DNA of 43,642 bases from Lachnospiraceae bacterium. Its GTDB lineage: Bacteria > Bacillota > Clostridia > Lachnospirales > Lachnospiraceae. The notes under the pieces are model-generated. The model ran no database searches and had not been told where the DNA came from. It was given only the letters and a program-made list of their open reading frames with translations. Made by a program: the position numbers and the translations under genes. The stretch is from assembly GCA_017473905.1 (NCBI GenBank), contig JAFUJA010000017.1, forward strand, positions 1-43,642, read 5' to 3'. Within the stretch, counting starts at the first letter, position 1. Each line of letters begins with the position of its first letter. Below are positions 25,060-32,953 of the stretch, piece after piece.

Positions 25060-25602
25060 CTAAAAAACCTCCTCCCGTAGTGCTTTCCAAATCATTTTAC
25101 TCTTCGGAAAAATATCAGCATATTCCTGTATTCTCCAAATCTGTAAATCCTCAATTATCTTTCTATAATTACCAAGAATCTCTTTATATAAATCATATGA
25201 CATAGTATTCTTGTTTCTTAAAAGCTCAATTAACATTCTCTCTTTATCGTATATCTTAACCATTACACCATTTATATTCGTTTCCGTTACTCCCAACATC
25301 AACAAGTCATCTCTTACATAAATCTGAACAATCCTCTGATCCAACAATTTAGCTGCCTTTGCCTTCGTTGCGATATAGTACTTTTCCGGAATTACATCCG
25401 TTAAGTCATGACAATAAAATGCATACTCCCCTGTTAGGATTGCATTTGGATATTTTTTAAAAATAATTTCCAATTCATTGGAATAGCGTTTAGTCGAATA
25501 CAAACCGGGCTCTACACGATAAATACACTCTTCCGCTACAGCCTTTTCTAATTGGTAATCATTACCATATTTATTTATGCACTCTGTATATGTTAAAATC
25601 AT
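25060..25602 (-). CDS. abiEi: AbiEi-type antitoxin and probable repressor
   Basis: A 180-residue AbiEi-family antitoxin. The amino-terminal winged-helix region (KYGNDYQLEKAVAEECIYRVEPGLYS) matches the family's DNA-binding part. The carboxy part (MVKIYDKERMLIELLRNK, YDLYKEILGNYR) matches the antitoxin domain. In known AbiE pairs this protein represses the operon by binding inverted repeats in its promoter. Here a 17-base inverted repeat at 25679-25717 and a third ACCGAGGT copy over the ribosome binding site suit that. The ATG at 25602 follows GAGGTG. It starts the leftward AbiE operon. Confidence 0.82.
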   Translation of the reverse strand: MILTYTECINKYGNDYQLEKAVAEECIYRVEPGLYSTKRYSNELEIIFKKYPNAILTGEYAFYCHDLTDVIPEKYYIATKAKAAKLLDQRIVQIYVRDDLLMLGVTETNINGVMVKIYDKERMLIELLRNKNTMSYDLYKEILGNYRKIIEDLQIWRIQEYADIFPKSKMIWKALREEVF

Positions 25603-25610
25603 TTCAGTTC

Positions 25611-25618
25611 ACCTCGGT
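25611..25618 (-). promoter_or_regulatory. Third AbiEi operator copy overlapping the ribosome binding site
   Basis: ACCGAGGT on the minus strand repeats the core of the arms at 25679-25717. The antitoxin's Shine-Dalgarno GAGGTG lies inside this motif, so repressor binding would cover the start of the antitoxin message. This is a sequence match; binding is inferred. Confidence 0.45.
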
Positions 25619-25648
25619 AAAATTTTGGTTTTTTCCGACTTCTACTTA

Positions 25649-25677
25649 AATATACACTGTTTTTGTGTCTTTGTCAA
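25649..25677 (-). promoter_or_regulatory. Promoter of the AbiE operon
   Basis: On the minus strand TTGACA (25677-25672) stands 17 bases from TATATT (25654-25649), a near-consensus vegetative promoter. It lies between the inverted repeat upstream and the third operator copy downstream. Confidence 0.75.
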
Positions 25678-25678
25678 A

Positions 25679-25717
25679 GTAAACCTCGGTAAAAAATATA
25701 TTTTTACCGAGGTTTAC
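25679..25717. promoter_or_regulatory. Inverted repeat operator of the AbiE operon
   Basis: Arms of 17 bases, 25679-25695 and 25701-25717, are perfect complements around ATATA. The core ACCGAGGT recurs at 25611-25618. The repeat abuts the -35 box of the AbiE promoter. It has no following T run, so a terminator role is unlikely; an operator for AbiEi is the natural reading. Confidence 0.7.
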
Positions 25718-25798
25718 CAAACTTTTTGCATTCTCTTTATCGTAATGTAAAATTTTAAATTCCAGTTTTTACCCAAAAGCGCATGTGCCGTATTCATT

Positions 25799-26179
25799 TT
25801 AACTCCATAGCATATACAGTGCACAAATCACCAAAACCATTATTCCCATTCCAACAGCCATTATCAGTTTAAGAATCCATGACCCATCAGACTTACCTCC
25901 CGCTTTTGGCTCTTCCTCAAAGGAATCTCTCAACTGGTCGATAAAACCTTCCTTTCCCTCATGTTCTGACAGATTAAAAGATTTGATGGCATCCCAGGCT
26001 GCATTTTCCTCCCGATTGGAAGACATATAAACAACCTTTTTCTGCGGCACGATTTCCCGCACAATATTCTCCTTGCTGCTTTTACCGCCACAGGAATCGC
26101 AGATAAACTCTGCATCATTTGTGTTAGTATCTACAACAAAGGTCTTTTCACAATAAGCACATTTCACCATATATTTCAT
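25799..26179 (-). CDS. Zinc-ribbon protein with a carboxy-terminal membrane helix
   Basis: A 126-residue tail-anchored protein. A zinc ribbon at residues 1-30 (C7, C10, C27, C30) has the same spacing and much of the same sequence as that at 20660-21058, including the NDxxxxCxSCG and KENIV/AENIV stretches. A polar middle leads to one hydrophobic helix (about 102-125). It therefore sits in the membrane with the ribbon in the cytoplasm. Function unknown. GGGAGG precedes the ATG. It is flanked by rlmD and the AbiE region and has no obvious partner. Confidence 0.7.
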   Translation of the reverse strand: MKYMVKCAYCEKTFVVDTNTNDAEFICDSCGGKSSKENIVREIVPQKKVVYMSSNREENAAWDAIKSFNLSEHEGKEGFIDQLRDSFEEEPKAGGKSDGSWILKLIMAVGMGIMVLVICALYMLWS

Positions 26180-26225
26180 GTTTTTTCCTCCCCTCAGATT
26201 AAAAATACACGGTTACCCGATCCCT

Positions 26226-27623
26226 CTATTTGGACAATAATGCCACCGTCTCAACGTTCGCCGTTGCCGGGAACATATCCACACAGCAAGCCCTCTGTAA
26301 ATTGTATCCATTCTGCAGAAATGCCTCCAAATCCCTTGCAAGACTGGTAGGTTTACAGGATACATAAACCATTTTATCCACGCCGTAAGAAATAATCTGT
26401 TGCAACGCCTTCGGATGAATCCCGTCTCTGGGAGGATCTAAAATAATATAATCCGGAAGTACTTCTATATCATCCAACACTTTTAAAACATCTCCGGCAA
26501 GAAATTCGCAATTGGTCAAACCGTTCTTGGCTGCATTTTCTTTTGCCGCTTCTACGGCTTCTTCCACAATTTCCACACCTACGACTTTCCCTGATACGGG
26601 AGCAAGAAGCTGGGCGATGGTTCCGGTTCCGCTGTACAAATCATATACTACAGGATCTTTTTTATCCATTTCTCCCAGAAATTCCCGCACGGTTTCATAT
26701 AAAACTTCCGCACCGAGGCTGTTTGTCTGGAAAAAGGAAAAAGGGGTAATCCGGAAAGACAAACCTAACAGTTCTTCCGTAATATCCTCTTTTCCGTATA
26801 AAATCTCCATGCCTTCATTTTTTACCACATCTGCTACGGAATCATTGAAAATATGTATAATCCCCGCAAGTTTACCGGTCAGTTCAAGGCTAAGCAGTCC
26901 TTCCGTAAAAGGCTTTAAATCCGGATTCAGACCTGTAGTGGTTACAAGTGCCACCAGAATTTCTCCGGTTTTAACAGCCTTACGAACCAGCAAATGCCGT
27001 AAATACCCCTCATGACTCAAACGATGGAAAAAGGGTAAGTTTTCTTTTGTGAAGTATTCCCTTGTAAAACGTAAAATCTTACGGTAATCTTCATCCACAA
27101 TGCGGCAATCTTCTACGGAAACAATATCATAAAAGCTGCCTCTTTTATGCATACCCACAGAAAGAGGACCATCCTTGTACTCATCTCCGAAGGTAAACTC
27201 CATTTTATTACGATACCCTTCTTCTACGGGACTTTCTTTTACGCCTTCAAAAATCTCCTTCCAGGGTTTGCGCTCTTCTCCGGTGAATTTTTCATACACC
27301 GGCTGTAAAAGACGTTCCACCTGATTCCCTTTGATTTTAACCTGTTCTTTATAGGGATAGGTACGATAGAGGCAACCGCCGCAGGTTCCAAAATGAGGGC
27401 AGTCGGAGTCTGTCTCAACCGCAGAGGCTTCTAAAACCTCCGCAAGACGCCCCTCCATCTTACCGTGTTTCTTTTTATTTATGATGCAGGAAATCTTCTG
27501 TCCCGGCAGAGCATTTTTAACCATAACTTCTTCCATGCCGTTTTCTGTCTCTACCACAACGATTCCTTTATTGGGGAAATCCGTGCGTAAAACGATTCCC
27601 TCTGCCTTATCACCTTTTTTCAT
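26226..27623 (-). CDS. rlmD: 23S rRNA (uracil-C5)-methyltransferase RlmD/RlmCD
   Basis: A 465-residue SAM-dependent enzyme that methylates 23S rRNA uracils; Firmicutes RlmCD modifies U747 and U1939. An amino-terminal TRAM domain is followed by the iron-sulfur cluster ligands CPHFGTCGGC (about 75-84), with a fourth Cys in SVEDCRIV. The Rossmann methyltransferase part has YDLYSGTGTI, the DPPRDGIHPKAL loop and YVSCKPTSLARDL with the catalytic Cys. I chose the ATG at 27623 because GAGGT lies 5 bases before it, while the in-frame ATG at 27635 has no site. Only about 10 bases separate the preceding terminator from this start, so its promoter lies further upstream. Confidence 0.93.
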   Translation of the reverse strand: MKKGDKAEGIVLRTDFPNKGIVVVETENGMEEVMVKNALPGQKISCIINKKKHGKMEGRLAEVLEASAVETDSDCPHFGTCGGCLYRTYPYKEQVKIKGNQVERLLQPVYEKFTGEERKPWKEIFEGVKESPVEEGYRNKMEFTFGDEYKDGPLSVGMHKRGSFYDIVSVEDCRIVDEDYRKILRFTREYFTKENLPFFHRLSHEGYLRHLLVRKAVKTGEILVALVTTTGLNPDLKPFTEGLLSLELTGKLAGIIHIFNDSVADVVKNEGMEILYGKEDITEELLGLSFRITPFSFFQTNSLGAEVLYETVREFLGEMDKKDPVVYDLYSGTGTIAQLLAPVSGKVVGVEIVEEAVEAAKENAAKNGLTNCEFLAGDVLKVLDDIEVLPDYIILDPPRDGIHPKALQQIISYGVDKMVYVSCKPTSLARDLEAFLQNGYNLQRACCVDMFPATANVETVALLSK

Positions 27624-27632
27624 AATATACCT

Positions 27633-27664
27633 CATAAAAAAACGGGATGTGTCACATCCCGTTT
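27633..27664 (-). terminator. Intrinsic terminator upstream of rlmD
   Basis: AACGGGATGTG (27641-27651) pairs with CACATCCCGTT (27653-27663), closing with a tight loop. On the minus strand it is followed by seven T. It ends the acidic-tailed membrane protein gene. The T run ends 5 bases before the rlmD ribosome binding site. Confidence 0.88.
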
Positions 27665-27683
27665 TCCTTTCATTTCATACGGA

Positions 27684-28079
27684 TTATTCTGCTGCCGCAG
27701 CCACCTCAATGGCATCCTCGTCATCAAAAAAATCATCATCAAAATCATCATCGAAATCATCATCGAAGTCTTCTAAGTAATCCGGTGTAAGATAACGATA
27801 TACAAGATATGCGATACCGGCTACAGCTGCAATTGCACCGATAATAGCAAGAACCCAGAGAAGGGTATTGCTTTTCTTCTTCTCTTCTTTCTCCTTCTTG
27901 TTGATAATTTCATTCAGCTTTACTGCTCCGAGAACTTCATCAAAACTCTTCATCTGTCTTCTTCCTCCCTTTATACGTTTTACGATTTTCTTAAAAATAC
28001 ATTTTCCGCCCCAGGTAAAAATCGGTTTAATAAATAAACCTGTAAAAAATTTAAAAACATGAAATGCAATTTTCAACAT
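27684..28079 (-). CDS. Membrane protein with acidic Asp/Phe tail, two possible starts
   Basis: A 131-residue frame with an amphipathic basic amino end (KIAFHVFKFF...KKIVKRIKGGRRQ), one transmembrane helix (about 73-93) and an acidic tail repeating DFDDD, then DDEDA. Two starts have excellent ribosome binding sites: ATG 28079 behind AGGAGGGAATAG, and ATG 27953 behind GGGAGG, which gives an 89-residue protein. The shorter form matches the usual pattern of small clostridial membrane proteins. The 42-residue extension may be a separate small protein whose stop was lost. Function unknown. Confidence 0.65.
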   Translation of the reverse strand: MLKIAFHVFKFFTGLFIKPIFTWGGKCIFKKIVKRIKGGRRQMKSFDEVLGAVKLNEIINKKEKEEKKKSNTLLWVLAIIGAIAAVAGIAYLVYRYLTPDYLEDFDDDFDDDFDDDFFDDEDAIEVAAAAE

Positions 28080-28227
28080 AACTATTCCCTCCTACACGTT
28101 TATTATTTCATAAAAGTGTCAGAATTATCCAAAGATTAAACTTTTAAAAATTATCCCATATTCCGTGCTCTTTGTCAAACTATTTATGTTAACTAAATGC
28201 AGTTTTTATATTTTTTTAAGGAAGATA

Positions 28228-30531
28228 TTATAGTTTGGTTAATCTGGCAAAAGCAGCACTTAAAACTCTGCATCCTACGGTCTCAAATTCAACGGTCACT
28301 TCCGTCATATTGGGAAGTTCCTTAATTTCCAGCACTTCACCCACACCGAATTTAATATGGGATACCCGGTCACCCACGGCGTAATCCACTGTGGTTTTAC
28401 CAAAGTCACTTCCCTTTTTCAATGCACTCATTCCGTTTGCCGATGCATAAGGTTTGTTTTTAGATTGTGTAATCACAGCCTTGGGTTTCACATATCCGAA
28501 AGGTGTGGTGTGCATAACTTCCTTTGCCCGGCTGGGTGTCGGTTCTTCAAAGAATGTTTTCTTGGGTAGGTTTCCTTCCAAAAGTTCCTCGGGAATTTCC
28601 CGCACAAAGGAACTTACTGCACTGTACTGGGTCTCGCCGCGAATCATACGTGCTTTGGCACAGGTAAGCGTTAAGTCTTCTTTCGCTCTGGTAATGCCTA
28701 CATACGCCAGACGACGCTCTTCTTCCATCTCGGATGAATCATCAGCAGAGATGGAGGCATAACCGGGAAACAGTCCTTCTTCCATACCTGTTAAATATAC
28801 ATTGTCAAACTCCAGACCCTTGGCACTGTGAATGGTCATAAGAAGCACTCTGTCATTTTCATTGTCTACGGAATCAATATCCGCAACAAGTGAGACTTCC
28901 GTCAAAAATTCTTCCAGAGTAGGTTTTCTTTCCTCATCTTCATGCTCATGTTCCGCAGCAAACTTTTCTTCAAAAGCAGCCGCTTTGGTAATCAATTCAT
29001 CAATGTTTTCGATTCGTTCCTTAGCATCCTCTTCGTCAGAATTACGCCATTCGTCAAGATAACCGCTTTCTGTCAGCACATCATCAATTAACTCCGGCAA
29101 ATCTTCATAAAAATCTGCTTTTATTTTCGTACGGAACACACGAATCATATCGGAAAATCCTTTTAACTTCTGGGCTGTTTTCCCCAGGGTAGGAATTTCT
29201 TCGGCCCGGGTTAAAGCTTCAAAGAAAGAGATACCTTCCTCATCCGCAAAACGCTGTACCTTCTCAATGGAGGTTGCACCAATTCCCCGCTTCGGGATAT
29301 TGATAATACGCTTAACCATCAAATCGTCCAGACCGCTGTCAATGACCTTCAAATAAGCAAGCACGTCTTTAATTTCTTTTCGACCGTAAAAGTTTACGCC
29401 ACCCACAAGTCGATATGAAATATTATCCCTTACAAATTGTTCTTCCAAGGTACGTGACTGGGCATTGGTACGATATAAAACCGCACAATCCTTAAAATTG
29501 GTTTCTCTGGATCTTACCTTTCTGGCAATATCATAAGCCACAAATTCCGCTTCCTCAAAGGCGTTGTCAAACTGACGGAAATGAAGTTTTCTGCCATCTC
29601 CCTTTTCCGTCCAGAGTGCCTTTCCTTTGCGCCCTGCGTTGTGGCTGATAACCGCATTTGCAGCATTTAATATATTGCCGGTGGAACGGTAATTCTGCTC
29701 AAGTTTTATTACGGTTGCATCAGGGTAATTCTTCTCAAAATCAAGAATATTTCGGATATTGGCTCCGCGAAACTTATAAATAGACTGGTCATCGTCGCCT
29801 ACCACACAAAGATTTCTGTACTTACCGGCAAGAAGACGGATCATCTCAAACTGCACCGTATTGGTATCCTGATACTCGTCCATACAAATATAGCGGAACC
29901 GCTCCTGATAGCTTTCCAGGACCTCCGGACACTGTCTGAACAATTCTACGGTTTTTACCAGCAAATCATCAAAATCCAGCGCATTGTTCTTTTTTAATGT
30001 GGACTGATATTCCTTGTAAGCCTCATAAATCTGTCTGGACTGATAAGAGCCATCCGATTCTTTGTAGTAGCTTTCCGGTCCTTTTATTTCATTTTTACAA
30101 CCGGCAATTGCGGATAAAATGGTACGCTCCTTCAAATACTTGGTATCAATATTCAGCTTTTTACAAATCTGCTTCATGGTAGACTTCTGATCGTCTGTAT
30201 CATAAATCGTAAAATTGGACTGATAGCCCAATGCTTCTATATGGCGGCGTAAAATCCTTACACAGGTAGAGTGGAAGGTAGAAATCCAGATACTTTCCGC
30301 ACCGAATCCCACAATATCATCCACACGCTCACGCATTTCCCCTGCGGCCTTATTTGTAAAAGCAATTGCCAGTATATTCCAGGGAGAAATGCCCTGCTCT
30401 ATCATATATGCAATTCTATGGGTTACAACCCTGGTCTTACCCGAACCGGCTCCTGCCAGAATTAAAAGCGGGCCGTCAATTTGCTTTACGGCCCGCAACT
30501 GTTCGGGATTCATCATCTTTTCAAGTTGCAT
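28228..30531 (-). CDS. pcrA: ATP-dependent DNA helicase PcrA/UvrD
   Basis: A 767-residue superfamily 1A helicase that unwinds DNA 3' to 5' in repair, replication and plasmid maintenance. Walker A (GAGSGKTRVV, about residues 27-36), DEYQDTN, QNYRSTGNI and TIHSAKGLEFDNVY are all present. The carboxy-terminal Tudor-like segment (YAVGDRVSHIKFGVG) binds RNA polymerase in PcrA, which supports PcrA rather than Rep. The start has AAGGGAG. It follows the ACT gene by 32 bases with no terminator and may be read through from the ior operon. Confidence 0.94.
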   Translation of the reverse strand: MQLEKMMNPEQLRAVKQIDGPLLILAGAGSGKTRVVTHRIAYMIEQGISPWNILAIAFTNKAAGEMRERVDDIVGFGAESIWISTFHSTCVRILRRHIEALGYQSNFTIYDTDDQKSTMKQICKKLNIDTKYLKERTILSAIAGCKNEIKGPESYYKESDGSYQSRQIYEAYKEYQSTLKKNNALDFDDLLVKTVELFRQCPEVLESYQERFRYICMDEYQDTNTVQFEMIRLLAGKYRNLCVVGDDDQSIYKFRGANIRNILDFEKNYPDATVIKLEQNYRSTGNILNAANAVISHNAGRKGKALWTEKGDGRKLHFRQFDNAFEEAEFVAYDIARKVRSRETNFKDCAVLYRTNAQSRTLEEQFVRDNISYRLVGGVNFYGRKEIKDVLAYLKVIDSGLDDLMVKRIINIPKRGIGATSIEKVQRFADEEGISFFEALTRAEEIPTLGKTAQKLKGFSDMIRVFRTKIKADFYEDLPELIDDVLTESGYLDEWRNSDEEDAKERIENIDELITKAAAFEEKFAAEHEHEDEERKPTLEEFLTEVSLVADIDSVDNENDRVLLMTIHSAKGLEFDNVYLTGMEEGLFPGYASISADDSSEMEEERRLAYVGITRAKEDLTLTCAKARMIRGETQYSAVSSFVREIPEELLEGNLPKKTFFEEPTPSRAKEVMHTTPFGYVKPKAVITQSKNKPYASANGMSALKKGSDFGKTTVDYAVGDRVSHIKFGVGEVLEIKELPNMTEVTVEFETVGCRVLSAAFARLTKL

Positions 30532-30563
30532 GATTCAAACTCCCTTTTAAAACTCCACTGTTC

Positions 30564-30992
30564 TTACAAACTGTACGCTTCCTCAGGTACAACCAGAGAA
30601 AGACCTGCATTTTTTACCGCATCCAATGCTTTTACATTATCGGATGACTTAATGATAATAGATGCATTGTCTCCACCGGAAGTGAAGGCATACATGTATT
30701 CAATGTTTAATCCTAATGCGGACATTTCTCTTGTAAGTTTGTTGAGTGCTCCGAAATAATGAGGAAGTTTCACACCAACCACATCAGTAAGCATTGCGGA
30801 GAATCCTTCTTCCTTTAATACTCTTTTACCTTCTTCAGGATCAGAAACAATCATTCGAAGCATTCCGTATTCGCTGGTATCTGCCAGAGAAATACAAACG
30901 ATGTTTATATTGTTTTTTGCTAATGTTTCAGTTACCTTTTCCATACGGCCTTCTCTGTTTTCAATAAAAACAGACAACTGTTTTACGTACAT
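30564..30992 (-). CDS. Tandem ACT domain protein
   Basis: A 142-residue cytoplasmic protein made of two ACT domains (YVKQLSVFIENREGRM and VGVKLPHYFGALNKL, with TSGGDNASIIIK near the end). ACT domains bind amino acids. A small ACT protein is a standard member of ior-paaK operons, but its role is not known; it may sense an aromatic amino acid. The ATG at 30992 follows AAGGGGG and is preferred over longer in-frame starts that overlap paaK. It is 19 bases downstream of paaK. Confidence 0.85.
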   Translation of the reverse strand: MYVKQLSVFIENREGRMEKVTETLAKNNINIVCISLADTSEYGMLRMIVSDPEEGKRVLKEEGFSAMLTDVVGVKLPHYFGALNKLTREMSALGLNIEYMYAFTSGGDNASIIIKSSDNVKALDAVKNAGLSLVVPEEAYSL

Positions 30993-31011
30993 GGTAATAC
31001 CCCCTTTTCTT

Positions 31012-32310
31012 TTATACAAGTTTTCTCTTATCGATAACACGAACTGCCTTACCCATGCTTCTTTCAAGACTTCTGGGTTCAACAAGTTTTACCTTTACTG
31101 CAATCTGTAATGCACTCTGAAGTACTGCGGAAATCTTCTTGGTAAGATTCTCTAATTCCTTCACTTCATCGGAGAAGAAACGTTCTTCTACTTCGACCTG
31201 AACTTCCAGTGTATCAAGGTTATTCACACGGTCTACAATCATGAGATAGTGAGGTGTTACTTCACCCATTTCAAGCAAAGCAGCTTCTACCTGTGAAGGG
31301 AATACATTGACACCGCGGATAATTAACATATCGTCGGTTCTTCCTTTGAATCTTGAGATTCTGGGAAGCGTTCTTCCGCATTCGCAGGGAGTACGGTCAA
31401 TAGATGTTAAATCCTTTGTACGGTAACGGATAAGAGGCATACCCTCTTTGGTAAGTGTGGTAAATACAAGTTCACCCACCTCACCGTCAGCAATGGGATT
31501 TAATGTATCGGGAGATACAATTTCAGGATAATAATGGTCTTCCTGTACATGGAGTCCCTTGTGATAAATACAGTCTGCTGCCACACCGGGTCCGCAGATT
31601 TCGCTTAATCCGTAAATGTCATGCGCATGGATATGAAGTTTTTCTTCAATCTGGAGACGCATGGTTTCTGTCCAGGGTTCCGCACCGCAAATCGCTACTT
31701 TTAATTTAATACGGTCAAGTGCATTCATCTCTTCAATTACTTCACCGATATGTAACAGATAAGAAGGTGTACATGCAATTGCAGTTGCACCGAAGTCTTC
31801 CATCATGGTTACAAGACGTTTGGTGTTACCTGTTGACATAGGTACCGTGGTACAGCCCAAATTCTCAGCACCATAGTGAAGACCAAGACCGCCGGTGAAC
31901 AAACCGTAACCATATGCAACCTGAATCACATCATCGATTCCGAGCCCGCACATAACCAGTTCTCTGGTTACACATTCTGACCATACTTCAATATCCTTAC
32001 GGGTATAAGAAACAACCGTAGCCTTACCTGTAGTACCGCTGGAAGCATGTACTCTGACAATCTGTGACTGGGGCACAGCCAGTAAACCGAAGGGATAATT
32101 GTCTCTCAAATCATCTTTTGTTGTGTAAGGAAGCTTGGAGATATCTTCAATTCTTGTAATATCTCCGGGTTCAATACCCAGCTGCTGCATTTTCTTTCTG
32201 TAAAATTCCACATTGTGGTATACATTGTTTACCTGCTTTGCAAGTCTTTTACCCTGCATGGTCATCATCTCATCACGGCTCATGCATTCGCGTGATTCAT
32301 TCCAAATCAT
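31012..32310 (-). CDS. paaK: Phenylacetate-CoA ligase family enzyme
   Basis: A 432-residue AMP-forming ligase of the phenylacetate-CoA ligase family, which joins arylacetates to coenzyme A. The adenylate-forming signature SSGTTGKATVVSY, the YGLSEICGPG motif and the SRFKGRTDDMLIIRGVN hinge with the following carboxy-terminal domain are intact. Beside an indolepyruvate:ferredoxin oxidoreductase it may run in reverse, making ATP from arylacetyl-CoA during amino-acid fermentation. The start follows AAGGAGG. It lies between iorB and the ACT protein gene. Confidence 0.93.
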   Translation of the reverse strand: MIWNESRECMSRDEMMTMQGKRLAKQVNNVYHNVEFYRKKMQQLGIEPGDITRIEDISKLPYTTKDDLRDNYPFGLLAVPQSQIVRVHASSGTTGKATVVSYTRKDIEVWSECVTRELVMCGLGIDDVIQVAYGYGLFTGGLGLHYGAENLGCTTVPMSTGNTKRLVTMMEDFGATAIACTPSYLLHIGEVIEEMNALDRIKLKVAICGAEPWTETMRLQIEEKLHIHAHDIYGLSEICGPGVAADCIYHKGLHVQEDHYYPEIVSPDTLNPIADGEVGELVFTTLTKEGMPLIRYRTKDLTSIDRTPCECGRTLPRISRFKGRTDDMLIIRGVNVFPSQVEAALLEMGEVTPHYLMIVDRVNNLDTLEVQVEVEERFFSDEVKELENLTKKISAVLQSALQIAVKVKLVEPRSLERSMGKAVRVIDKRKLV

Positions 32311-32363
32311 GGTTCCTCCTTCTGCGTTTTACGCATTATACGTTATGGTTTTTATTATTCTGC

Positions 32364-32933
32364 CTAAATGGCATATCCTGCTTCAAAAGCTGCTTTATTC
32401 ATCTCAACTGTTTTAGGAGGTACTGTATTCTCAATAACACGAATCCAGTCTTCTTTTGAGAAATCCATATGTTTTGCCGCCACACCTATGATAACGGTGT
32501 TAAATACCTTTGCATTTCCAAGCTTTAATGCAACATCCTGTGCATCTACGGAAATTACTTTGTATTTCTTGCTTAAATCCTCAATAATGTTCTCCGGATA
32601 TTCTGCTGCACCGGTAAGAACGGTAATGGGATCGATTCTTCTGTCATTTACGATAAGTACACCGTCTTTTTTTAAGAAATGAGCATAACGGAGCGCTTCC
32701 AGTTTTTCGAAAGCAATCAGAACATCCGCCTGTCCCTCTTCAACAATGGGTTCAAATACTTCGTCGCCAAAACGAACGAAGGTTACTACACTACCGCCTC
32801 GCTGCGCCATACCGTGAACCTCGGAAAGCTTCACTTCATAACCGGCTGCAGTAGTAATTCCGCCTAAAATACGGCTTGTAAGCAGAGTTCCCTGTCCGCC
32901 TACACCAACAATCATAATATTCTTTGTTTCCAT
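32364..32933 (-). CDS. iorB: Indolepyruvate:ferredoxin oxidoreductase, beta subunit
   Basis: A 189-residue subunit of the enzyme that oxidatively decarboxylates aromatic 2-oxoacids (indolepyruvate, phenylpyruvate) to arylacetyl-CoA with ferredoxin reduction. MIVGVGGQGTLLTSRILGG (about 7-25) and SEVHGMAQRGGSV (37-49) are the gamma-domain hallmarks. It pairs with IorA, encoded 20 bases upstream. Length is normal for the family. Confidence 0.94.
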   Translation of the reverse strand: METKNIMIVGVGGQGTLLTSRILGGITTAAGYEVKLSEVHGMAQRGGSVVTFVRFGDEVFEPIVEEGQADVLIAFEKLEALRYAHFLKKDGVLIVNDRRIDPITVLTGAAEYPENIIEDLSKKYKVISVDAQDVALKLGNAKVFNTVIIGVAAKHMDFSKEDWIRVIENTVPPKTVEMNKAAFEAGYAI

Positions 32934-32953
32934 TTGTATTCCTCCGCCTTTGC

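Noticed and set aside
25679-25717. The long inverted repeat as a terminator for the zinc-ribbon gene
   Set aside because: Neither strand has a T run after the stem, and the repeat core recurs in the AbiE leader beside a near-consensus promoter, which fits an operator better.
26512-27015. A 167-codon rightward frame opposite rlmD
   Set aside because: It lies wholly within the rlmD gene on the other strand, has Ser/Pro-rich composition typical of antisense frames, and lacks a ribosome binding site.
27720-27780. Tandem trinucleotide-like repeat (tcatcatcaaa)
   Set aside because: It is explained by the acidic DFDDD tail of the membrane protein encoded on the minus strand.
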